The notes under the pieces were generated by a model. It made no database searches and was not told the origin of the DNA. It saw nothing but the letters and a program-made list of their open reading frames with translations. From Megamerina dolium (taxonomy: Eukaryota > Arthropoda > Insecta > Diptera > Megamerinidae), in contig OY978527.1 of NCBI GenBank assembly GCA_963854835.1, positions 24,270,557 through 24,334,556 on the forward strand: a stretch of DNA of 64,000 nt. The letters are read 5' to 3'. Positions within the stretch are counted from its first letter, which is position 1, and the number at the start of each line of letters is the position of its first letter. The translations under genes were made by a program, and so were the position numbers. Positions 42,000 to 52,594 of the stretch are shown here, piece after piece.

Positions 42000-43920
42000 T
42001 GCAAAGCGGAAGTAATGTAAAGAATTATCACCGATCACCGGGTTAAATATTTTACACTCTAACCCTGGATCAACTCCTAACCTCAAGCCAATTTATAAAT
42101 TTAATCTGCCTGGGTATATAACTTAGGGTTAAAAAGATAACTCGATATTCTGTAAGTGGGCCTAAGAAGACGTACATATTTCGTTGCTTATCTAAATGAT
42201 TTCTCTGCTGTTTTGATTCGGCAAACTTCCAAAAGCTCAGCATCAAAGAAACATAACAAAGTTTACCATTTCTTTCAAAAATGTCCACAAGAGGATATCA
42301 TGAAGTGTCAGATTTGTAGATGCATAAATATTATTAAAAATTTGTGTTCAAAGCCAAAATTGATACAGCTGTACCAAGGATGTCGCACGAGAGGTAAAAT
42401 AGTTGAAGAAATAACTACTTATAACGTTCCTCTTCTATAAATTGACAATTCGTTTTACATGCATAATTTATATTGATCGAAATACTTTCATTTGTCTTCA
42501 CATAAACATTTTTATATGATCTAAAACGTATGAAATAGTATTGAATTTAATAGAAAATAATGCTTTAGCATATTCATATCATGTCAAGAGATTCCGCTTA
42601 AAAGTACGAGTATTTATATTTTTAGATCAGACAAACATACCACGAAAGTTGTTGAATAATTTAAGTCCATTATACCAAAAAAAGTTAATCAATTTTCCTT
42701 TTTTGAGTATTTTACAATTAGTCAATTCGATTAGAACTGAATAATATAGTCTCATCAGTACCCATTTTAATTTGTAGAAAATAGAAGTACATGTAAGATG
42801 TTAGTACAAGCAAGAAATACATAAACATATAAATTTGTTAAAACTTTTGAAAGTTACAGCTTATTAGTTTTGTGATTTGAGTATATACTATGGAGCTGAC
42901 ATTCAGTATAAACGATTATTTTTGTTAATAAATAGATCAGTTTGAGAATGCACGAAATCTAATAAAAACTACGCCTACCTTCCATATGAAAGTATAATTC
43001 CTTACACTCTTTTAAAACCGTGCGCACACAAATATTAATACATAGAACTGAAACTCTGTAGGTGAGGCCAATTACATAAGATAATGAATATTTGGGGTAT
43101 CAAACCGAAGTATAATAACCGAATATAATTTCTTGATATTGAGAATCTATTATTCGTTTAGTTCCAATCTTCTGTGTGTGCCAGAACAGAGATTCTTAAA
43201 TACATCATGGCAAATTTCATAAAAAAAATTTGTTGGACCTCCAACCATGTAAGTTTTAAATGGGCCAGATGCCAGATACTAATTGGTCATCGATAAGAGC
43301 GTATTGTTTAACGATATAAATCAATCAATTAGCGAAAAAATAATTTTTGTCAATATCGAAGCTTCCTTTTTACGAACTCACTAGGAATTTACAACCTTCA
43401 ATTATGAAAAATTTATATTGGGAGCGCAAATTAAAAATGCGGGATTTACAACAGATGGCGTAGTTCGGGATATAAGCATCAGACAATACTGAAACTATAT
43501 TCATGTCATAACCTCATTCCATAGCTTTCATTTTCAGTATGTGTCATTTGCCTGGAGTGTAAACAACATAGTTTTTTTTGGCTCTCAATATGTCAAGTTT
43601 TGTGCCCACAAAACAGCATTTGCGGGAAGTTTTGATTTACTTCTTTAATTTGGAGAAAAGTGCAGCTGTTACAAGGCAATTTGTTTGGTCACAATACTTG
43701 GAGGTTAATTAAGACTACAATAATTGAGTTCACTAGGGAATTATTGATTAATTTATTCAATATGAATATTTGCTTTGGGGAATGAAGTCAAAATTCATGT
43801 CCGGCAGTTACTAATTCTTGTGAATTTAGAAATTTAGTTCTATAATATCCTACTAATATACATACTTGAACATAGGATTATACAGAGAGATCCACACAAA
43901 AACATACACAATTAGGGTAT
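42000..43920. other. Sec16 intron, no gene recognised
   Basis: AT-rich sequence with short open frames of no recognisable type. The part up to about 42450 could include the decayed 5' half of the piggyBac relic. Confidence 0.3.
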
Positions 43921-43984
43921 TCATAAGGTGTCATAACAGGTCATATTGTCATATTATCATAAGTTTATGTAATAGTGTAAAAAT

Positions 43985-44420
43985 CTTTGTTGTTGGTCTC
44001 TATACAAAAGCGATTTAACACAATACAATTTTGTAGACTATGTTTTTTGGTGTTGTAACTCATCAGTTGTTTCTCTTTACTTGTTCTCCTTCTTCTTCGT
44101 CACTTGAAAATGAACATCTACGCATAAAAACATCTCATGCTAAAAAATTGTAGACATTTACTTGATACAATCATGAGTGAATCCAATGCTTGTTTTTTTC
44201 ACAACGCACATATTATTTTCGTTGTTCACTTTCTCTGGTTATTTTTATTTTAAGAAAAATCCAAATGAAAACAAGAAAAGCAGCTGACTAAGTATTGAAA
44301 TATAACATACAATTGAACGACGATTTAATATGTTTAATACGAACGACGATGTTTAATATTTTCGTTCAACTTGAATTTATGACATATGACTTTATGTGAT
44401 CTTATGAATCACCTAAATAA
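43985..44420 (+). repeat. Family D repeat, single copy
   Basis: It shares TTGTTGGTCTCTATACAAAA, ACTCATCAGTTGTTTCTC, CACTTGAAAATGAACAT and ACTTGATACAATCATG with the pair of arms at 45390-46070. No coding potential. Confidence 0.65.
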
Positions 44421-44768
44421 ATATATGGTATAGTAGGTACATATGCAGACAGATATGAACAAACGAGCCAATACAGTAATAATACTATATGTATATTCAA
44501 CTTTATTATAGTATGCAATATATGTAATAAGTAATAGTTGAAGAAGAATAACAAGATCAAGATCTAGAATATGTTCATAGTACGTAACTGTAGCAAAACT
44601 ACCATTTAAAAATACACATCATCATTATAGTGTTAGCAAAATATAAACAAATTACTTATTTTAACAAACTGTTTCGCAAATTGTAGTATAATAAATAGTC
44701 ATGTACGCGAATGTCAAAAAATATACTATGTATTGATTGAAAAAAAAAAAGATTATTAAGAGCAGCAC

Positions 44769-45206
44769 CTTGATTCAGCATAATCAGTACGTGCATGAAA
44801 TGCACCAACGCCAATGTCGTGTTCTTGCAATCCATAATAAAGACCAACTCCACCGACGCCGCCGCCACTGCATTTAATATTACTGACACCACCGATGCTA
44901 TAATCAGCAAGAATTGGTGGTATTAGTGAGAGATTATTTGTTGAACCACGTATACTAGCACTTGCACTGACACCACTGCCATAATAAAGTGCTGCACTAT
45001 TACTACCTATACTCGCGGCTGTACCATCATCATTAATCATTGTTGAATTAAATGACATTGCTATAATTTGTTGTTGCTGCTGCTGCTGTAGATAATACCG
45101 ATCAGAATGGTGATGGTGGTGTTTAAGTTGCTGCTGCTGTTGTTGTTGTCGATAATAACGTTGATGATAATTTTCATTTGCTTGTTTTATGTATGCTTGT
45201 GTATAC
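44769..45206 (-). CDS. Candidate Sec16 cassette exon, Gln/His/Gly-rich
   Basis: One base, 145 codons and two bases: YTQAYIKQANENYHQRYYRQ, a Gln run, HHHHHSDRYY, more Gln, MSFNSTMINDDGTAASIGSN, SGVSASASIRGSTNNLSLIP, GGGVGGVGLYYGLQEHDIGV and HARTDYAES. The acceptor GATTTAG ends at 45207. The phase exactly completes the CG left by the exon ending at 57854 (CGG, Arg). The proposed donor AAG|GTGCTG (44768) is weak; it leaves AG, which with the A of 34752 gives Arg. Without that splice the frame stops at 44756. Because both edges have the same phase, the exon can be skipped without a frameshift. Order and phases support it strongly; sequence similarity was not tested. Confidence 0.62.
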
Positions 45207-45389
45207 CTAAATCAACAAAGTTGCATGATGATTTTATTCACATAATGTTTTCAAACATAGAGACAGAAATGTTTGTAGTTTTCGTTGAAGAACAAAATGG
45301 GGAGTATTAATGATGGTGTGTTGTGGATATGTATATGGGGTTTTCCAATAAATGCGTCACATTTGTTGTTTTAAAAAATGAACATTTTG

Positions 45390-46070
45390 TATGGTGACTT
45401 TTAGGTGATTCATAAGATCACATAAAGTCAAATGTCATAACTTCAAGTTGAACGAAAATATGAAACATGTGAACACCTCATAATATCGCAGTCATAATTG
45501 TGTGTGATATTTTAATATTAGTCAGCTGATTTTCTTGTTCTCATTTGGCTTTATCTTCAAATAAAAATGCCAAGAAAAAACAAATATATTTTCTATTATG
45601 AGATGCTTTTATGCGTACATGTTCATTGCACAAGCGAGGAGGAAAAGAAGAAGTAAAGAGAAACAACTGATGAGTTAGAACATAACAAACATAGGTTACA
45701 AAGTTGTATTGTGTTAAGTTGATTTTGTATAGAGACCAACAACAATGGTTTTTGTGTCTTTACTTCTTCTTCTTCTTCGCTTGATAATGAACATGTACAT
45801 ATAAAAGCACCTCATACTAAAAAATTATATACATTTACTTGATTAGTAGATTCAATGCTTGCATTTTGCACAAAGCACTTATTATTTTCGTTTTCACACT
45901 TTCTCTTTGCACTTTTATTTTAAGATTCTGTACTCGGTCGTGATTATCAAATAAGAAGAAAATCAGCTAACTAAGTATTGAAACATCATATTATGATATT
46001 ATGAGGTGTTCACATGTTTTTTGTTACTCCGTCCAACTTGAAGTTATGACACATGACTTTATGACTTTAT
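45390..46070. repeat. Fold-back pair of family D repeats
   Basis: The left arm (about 45395-45740) is the reverse complement of 43985-44400, and the right arm (about 45765-46070) is a direct copy of its second half. Near the edges the arms carry GTCATAACTTCAAGTTGAACG and, inverted, CCAACTTGAAGTTATGAC. Together they form an imperfect inverted repeat of about 300 bp per arm with a short spacer. Confidence 0.65.
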
Positions 46071-46074
46071 AATG

Positions 46075-46905
46075 TGGAATACTACGTCGAGGGACAAAGC
46101 AGATTCACAAAGTTGCATGAAGATTTATTTAAAAATAAAGGTTGCTTTAATTGTCACCAATCACTTCCTAGCAAATCCAAGCCAAGTACTTTCACGTTCA
46201 GGGTCTACGTGCGGATCCTTTCATTTCAAAGAATCATATACGAAATATTTGGTAATTTAAATTTAAATCCGCGGTTTTTGGTACATTTTTGAACAAAAAT
46301 TTTGTTTACTGAAAATCAATTTTAATCAAGTACATATTGGCCATTAATATCTATGACCTTTTAACATATTTTGAGTAACTTCATAATTCCATCAGTGTAA
46401 AACTGTTGTGGTTTATCGGCGAAAAACTTGGCCAAGTGACACCAATTCCATAACTATAACTGTTCTAAGGCCTAAACAGAGAAGGGATAACTATGTCGAT
46501 GGTAATCTTGATTCGAGTCATGAGTCAATTGAAGCTTGTAAGTGAATTATCAGAGATCTGGAATACAAAATTCGACTGAAGTGTTCCGATTTAAGACAAA
46601 TTGCTTAGACGATTTGAAGTGACGATTCGAAGTTCATTATTGGAAAACCCTAAATTTTAACATTGTGATAATTAATTATTTATAATTTATTTGTTGGGAA
46701 GGTGTTAAATAGATAGTAGATAGATTAATATTATATAGAAAATACATAAAGTAGTATTTATTAAGTAGGACTTTTATTGAAAAATTCATTACAAAAATTC
46801 GTACGAGAGTACTGTGTTAGTTCATTCGTCAATCATTACCACTACTTTGTTAAGTTAATATTATTGGGGATAGTAAGTAGTATGTAGGCACAAGTATCGT
46901 ATGTA
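46075..46905. other. Sec16 intron, nothing recognised
   Basis: AT-rich sequence between the fold-back repeat and the mariner at 46907. Confidence 0.35.
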
Positions 46906-46906
46906 A

Positions 46907-48165
46907 CACATCGTTCAATAAGCCCCAACATTAGCCAAGAGATGACACTACAAATACCATATCCTTATTATTTTTGGATAGTACCAACCTTCAGACGTTA
47001 CATGTGAAAATCTTATGACATTCGTATTTTATAAAATTGTAATATTAATAATATTGTAACATATTGTAACATTGTAATTTTACAAAATATGGAACAAAGT
47101 GTATTTCGTGTGTTAAATATTACTTTTTAATAAGAAAAACACTTTTCAAGCACAGCAATGACAATGGCTTGCTGATTTCAAACTTGGTCGTACAGACATA
47201 TATCACGCTTAACTATCAGAAGTGAGGTTGTTACAGAAGGAAACATTAAAAGGCAATGAAAATCGTGATGGAATATTGAAAAGTGAGATGCCGTGATAGC
47301 TGACATTCTAAAGGTACCAGCTGATAGCGTACACACCATCATTCATAAACATTTTCATTTGGAAAAGAGCTTTTTCATACTGTTCATACGCTGTTTAACA
47401 CTGTTTACGCGTAATAGTCTCAATTTTTTGTGGTTGTATGCGACAATGGATGAAACATGGATCCATGATTATCAGGAGTGATTAGGGGGATAAATTCCCC
47501 TTGGGCGGTGGACTTGTTAAAAAAGATAAATAAATATAGATATTTACAAATCGTTCATTAAAGATTTATTCTTTACAGCCTTTTCATCTTATCCCCCCTT
47601 TCCTGTCTACGCTTCTGATTATCGAACCGTCAGCCAACTGAGTGGAGAATGGCCGGTGAAAGTCGTCCAAAGAGATAAAAAACTCAACCGTCAGCAGGCA
47701 AGATTTTGGTCTCTGTATTTTGGGATACTCACGGTATAATATTCATCGACTATCTTGAGAAACGAAGAACCATCAATACCGATTATTACATGGCGTTATT
47801 TGAGCAATTGAAGAACGAAATCGCGGTAAAACTCCCTTAAATTCAAAAGAAAAGATTATTTTTCATAAAGGCGCTCCGTATCACAAGTCGTTATTAACAA
47901 TGGCCATAATACATGAATTATACTAACATTTATTGCCACACCCGATTGGCTCCCAGCGACTATTGAATCAAATAAAAAAAATTAGTCGCTGAAACAAACG
48001 CATATTTTGAGGCAAAAGATAAATCGTTCTACAAACAAGGCATCGAAAAGTTAGAAAAGCGCTGGAATGATTGTATTGTTGTTGAAGGAAATTTTGTTGA
48101 TGAATAAATAAGAATTTTAAAAAATGTTTTTTCTAACTTAGTCCCGGGACTTATTAAACGATGTG
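46907..48165 (+). mobile_element. mariner element with terminal inverted repeats
   Basis: The ends CACATCGTTCAATAAGCCCC (46907-46926) and its near reverse complement at about 48146-48165 make 20-bp TIRs. Inside, across frames: EVVTEGNIK, DILKV(P)ADSVHTIIH, FLWLYATMDETWIH (first catalytic Asp), SAEW-like, ILVSVFWDTHGIIFIDYLEK, RTINTDYYMALFEQLK, HP/PDW-like end and KSAGMIVLLLKE. The QDNAPCHK block is damaged, and stops occur throughout. Size near the standard 1.3 kb. It contains a 142-bp insertion at 47474-47615. Confidence 0.85.
47474..47615. mobile_element. 142-bp MITE inserted in mariner
   Basis: Flanked by TGATTATC at 47466-47473 and 47616-47623, an 8-bp direct repeat. Removing the insert and one copy restores the mariner reading (DETWIHDYR then the SGEW-like block). 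Inverted motifs GGGGGATAA (47487-47495 region) and TTATCCCCC (47589-47597 region) lie inside. If the end is set two to three bases differently, the termini read CAGGAGTG and CGCTTCTG, a hAT-like pair. Confidence 0.7.
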
Positions 48166-48169
48166 CTAG

Positions 48170-50510
48170 TTAGGAATATTGTGCAAAAGTACAGTGAAAA
48201 AAATATAATGAGAAAGAAGAAAAAACAAGAATTACCATACAACCGCCAGAAAAACAGGGTCGGATAAGAAAATGATTTTCTGTTGATGTTACTATTGTTG
48301 TAGTTGTTGTAGCTAGTGATGGTAGCAGCGGAGTATACAAATGTATGTATGCATTGTATGTTTTCGATATGAGGTGATTTTAGTAGAATTTGAATGAAAA
48401 CGTTTTTTTTTCATTTTATTTTTAATTTATAAAATTTTGAAGTTTCTTCAAAGAAGTATACACTAGTAAGTAATTTTGTTAGAACATTTGTTTAATATAA
48501 TTTTCAAAATTACATAAAATAATCAAAATATAAAATTTTAAAATAAACGGCTCGAGCAACAAAATCATAATTGAAGAAAACAATATAACTCAAATTAATG
48601 AAATAACTAAACGAAATAAACAAAAATTAATTAACATAATAATGATATCGAGAAACGATTGCACATACGCACTATAATCAATTCAATTCATACCTACCTT
48701 ATACGACTGAATACAACCAAGCAAATTTATAACAACAGCAGAAAAAATATAATAAATTGAAGTGGTAACATGCGAGTATATTGACTGTATTAATTTCGAA
48801 AAAAACTAATCATAATCATAGCATGTCTCTACAAATTGTGATATAATTCACTGCGATTGAGTAGACAATCGTATAGAAACAATCAATTGCAAATATCAAA
48901 TCACGGCAAAAGTATTGTATGGAAGCTTCTCAGTCTGTTAAATAGATGGTAATTAACCAAATATAGTATGAAGCCATCGATTTTTTTCAAAATCAAATGA
49001 ATCCCATTAATATTTGCAATTCAACATTTTTCACAAACATTGTACTCCTATCTTCATTTCATAAAGGAGCTCCCCTAGAAACTGAAACTAAAATCACCTG
49101 AAATCAATAAACACACTCATAGCTCTGCAGGATGTGCCTCTAGAGGGATACAATATATGACCACTCCCATTGTTCCTCATCAACATTTTACCGAAACATA
49201 GTTACCCCTTATCACCATCCCTAAAAGGGGCTCCCCCACAGAATTATGTTTCCATAGAATTGGCTCCCACTGCTCCAGGTGGTGAAGATAGGGATTAACT
49301 GCATTTAGGACATATGCTGAAAAGTAAAAATGAAAAGGGGACACCCTAGGAGCTATGAAAGTTAACTTTCTTTAAAATGTAAATTTTGTATGAGAACCGC
49401 GAATGAAGAGCATTGGCTTGTTTGAAAAACTAACGAGTTTCCGTCCTAGATTTCAACGCCCCAGGAAGCAATTTCTGGGCAGTTATGGTGGTATTTATAT
49501 ATTTTCGGGTGTTTTAGGGGATTTTTGCAAGCCGGAATTGTTCAATGCTTTTCCATGAGAGATCATCAAGCTTAGAGTTCCCTGGAATACCACCCTTCCC
49601 AGATTCCCGGAAAATATAATGGCGGTCCACTAATTTTAGCCTTAACTTTGATGCGTAAGTGTACTTGGTACGATGCTTCAGAGTTACAAATAATTGTTAC
49701 ATCACTTTTTGTCCCCTGTAATTTTCTTTACATTTCTTCTTGTTATTAAAATAAATACCCTAGCAGAGGATATTACTTTTGCCCCTAGACCCAGAAGCTT
49801 CAAGTCGTCACAAATCTCAGTAATTAAACTTAGTCCGCATGCCTAGATTTTACGCAACTCTAGTTCCAGAAATTTTCGGTACAATAAAAGCGTATAACAT
49901 ATGAAATACACCAAAATTGTCAACTCAATTCTATAGAATTATAGCATATTAAGAACGTATGTCATATTCCACTTTAAGCACTTTAATAGTATAAGAATAA
50001 GCAAAACTAGCAACATAAAAAACCTAAAATCGCTTGTCGTAAATTTACAGAAGCTTATATCCAGATTATATAAAACTTGACGCGAAACGACGCGACGTGA
50101 TGAGGCACATTTTCGTGATTTCGTATTATACAAATTCGTTGCATGTTTTCGTCAAAATGTAATTATGAATGTGTTACATTTTTTTCTTATTATGAATATA
50201 CACGAAAGTTCACGCACACGTTTTTGGTTTTTATTTTGAACCGGTTTTTGTATTTTCTCAAAAAAAAATTTCGTGTGGGTTAACACATTATTGCTTATCA
50301 GTATCCATTCAGAATTTCTATTTTTGTTTATATATTAAAATTTCAGCAGTCACTTTGTAGTGTAGTCAATATAGAAAATTGTATGATTTAATAAAATAAT
50401 CCCATATAATATATTGAGAATTTATAATAAACAAATAGTTGGCAACGAGACAACAACGCGTTGTAGTGACAACGTAATATAGCGGATGTAATAATGTAAG
50501 AATTTATATA
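48170..50510. other. Sec16 intron, nothing recognised
   Basis: AT-rich. The part 50040-50240 (AACTTGACGCGAAACG, TTTTCGTCAAAATG, ACACGAAAGTTCACG) is related to 52380-52470, so a dispersed repeat flanks the family A insertion. Confidence 0.35.
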
Positions 50511-50514
50511 ATAC

Positions 50515-52297
50515 AAACTTTCGTAATCGGTTACTACCGGCCTCTGAGAAAAGATCAAGCGCCTGAGTGGAGGTTTAAATCCCGGAGCCTCTTCTTGTCG
50601 TGATGGAAATGGGAATATGGTTACAGATGTCCAGAGTGTACTGAGCCTATGGAGGGAACACTTCTCCACGTTACTGAATGGCGATGCTACGAACAATTCC
50701 GCCTGTGGAGGAGATTGCCCGATAACCCCAATTACAGATGATGGTGTTGATGCACCACCACCCGACTATGACGAGGTTCAAACGGCCATTTTAAAACTGA
50801 AGAACAACAAAGCTGCAGATACTGATGGCCTGCCTGCCGAGTTGTTTAAGACCGGAGGCGATGAGCTGCTCACCAGCATGCACCACCTCATAAGCAGAAT
50901 ATGGTCGGATGAAAGCATGCCTGATGATTGGAGGCTCAGTGTTCTCTGTCCTGTACATAAAAAGGGGACCCCACAATTTGCGCCAATTACCGTGGAATAA
51001 GTCTCCTGAGCATCGCATACAAGGTTCTATCGAGCGTATTGTGTGAAAGGTTGAAGCCTATGATCAGCAACCTGATTGGACCGTATCAGTGTGGCTTCAG
51101 ACCTGGTAAATCCACCATCGACCAGATTTTCACACAGCGCCAAATCCTGGAGAAGACCCAAGAAAAACAGATCGACACACACCATCTATTTGTTGATTAT
51201 AAAGCCGCTTTCGACAGTCCGGTAAGGGATTACCTCTACGCAACAATGTCTGAGTTAGGTATTCGACTTTGTAGAATGACACTGCATAACTCCCCTTGTG
51301 CAGTGAAAATTGGGAAGGACCTCTCCGCACCGTTTAGTACCGAACGGGGTTTCAGACAAGATGATTCGTTATCGTGCGACTTCTTCAATCTTATTATGGA
51401 GGAGATAATACGAGCTGCTGATCTACGACATAATGGCACTATCTTCAACAAAAGTGTCATGCTGTTAGCGTATGCCGACGATATTGACATAATCGGCATG
51501 AACACGCGAGCAGTCAGTGCAGCATTCTCAGAGTTGGAAAGAGAGTCGCGTCGGATGGGTCTTACGGTGAACGAGGGCAAGACGAAGTATCTAGTGTAAA
51601 CAAACAAAGAGTCCCGGCATCTTGGACAGCACGTTACTGTTTACAACTACGCTTTTGAAGTAGTAAAGGACTTTGTCTATCTTGGAACCAGCATCAACAA
51701 CTGTAATGACGTCAGCCTGGAGATCATGCGTAGGATAACTCTTGCTAACAGGTGTTACTTTGGGCTGAGTAAGCAATTGATAAATCGAGCCCTCTCTCGA
51801 AGAACGAAAACTACACTCTACAAGTCTCTCATCATGCCTGTCCTAACATATGGCGCTGAATCCTGGACAATTTCCACCTTGGATGAGCGAATGCTTGGAG
51901 TTTTCGAGAGAAAAGTCCTACGCAAGATCTTTGGACCTATTTGCGTTGGTGGCGAGTACCGAATAAGGTACAACCATGAGCTGTACGAGCTGTATGCCGA
52001 TATTGACATAGTAAAGCGCATCAAAATCCAGCTGCTGCGCTGGCTAGGTCATGGGAGCGAATGGAAGAACACGCTCCAGCTAAGAAGGTGTTATATTCGG
52101 AACCCGCTGGAGGACGACGCAGAAGAGGAAGACCTAACCTCCGGTAGAAAGACCAAGTACTGGAGAACCTGACGGCGCTTGGAATTTCTAACTGACGCCA
52201 GCTAGCAAAGAACAGAGATGGCTGGCGAAGCATGTTATTTTCAGCCTAAATCGATATTCGGTTGTTATGGCCACATAAGTAAGTAAGTAAACTTTCG
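50515..52297 (+). mobile_element. Family A copy with 9-bp target duplication
   Basis: AAACTTTCG at 50515-50523 and 52289-52297 bracket an element of about 1.77 kb. The uninterrupted target is visible in the related sequence at 57397-57415 (ATAATACAAACCTTCGCC). The 5' end is truncated within the linker before the RT, and the 3' end is GTTATGGCCACATAAGTAAGTAAGTA. The insertion thus used a TAAG-like 3' end without poly-A. Confidence 0.85.
50524..52254 (+). pseudogene. Family A reverse transcriptase ORF, broken
   Basis: It reads SVLSLWREHFSTLLNGDATN, TAILKLKNNKAADTDGLPAE, LFKTGGDELL, WRLSVLCPVHKKG, then after frame changes LLSIAYKVLSSVLCERLKPM, GPYQCGFRPGKSTIDQIFTQ, HLFVDYKAAFDSP, GFRQDDSLSCDFFNLIMEEI, LLAYADDIDIIGMNTRA, GLTVNEGKTKYLV, then a TAA, and after it LIMPVLTYGAESWTIS, ERKVLRKIFGPICVGG and an Arg-rich end. 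Breaks are near 50975, 51255, 51598 and 52060. The YADD catalytic motif is intact, but the chain is not. Confidence 0.85.
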
Positions 52298-52590
52298 CCT
52301 GACAGAGACTGAACGTGACACAGGCGTAAAGTGACTGCGTTTTACATAATACGGACGTTAATTTCTTGTTTTTGTGTTATATAAATTCGTTCAGTCACGT
52401 TTTCGTCAAATATAAGTGTTTTTCTTTTTTTTTCGAATTATGTATACACACGAAAGTGGACGTCCGTTGCCAAATTTGGCACTTGTTATTGAGGTTGTTG
52501 GTAGTAGGTTGGTGCTTATTTTGCATCTGTTTCATTTGTATTTTTACAAAAAATATAATTTTAAATTAAATTTAATAGGAAAAGAAGTGT
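52298..52590. other. Dispersed repeat piece, noncoding
   Basis: CTGACAGAGACTGAACGTGA...AAGTGACTGCGTTTTACATAA matches the flank at 57400-57440 with divergence. No coding seen. Confidence 0.4.
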
Positions 52591-52594
52591 AAGA

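Noticed and set aside
44756..45058. Independent 100-residue gene
   Set aside because: The frame opens further upstream to an acceptor whose phase matches Sec16, and no promoter or start context was evident. A separate small gene is less likely.
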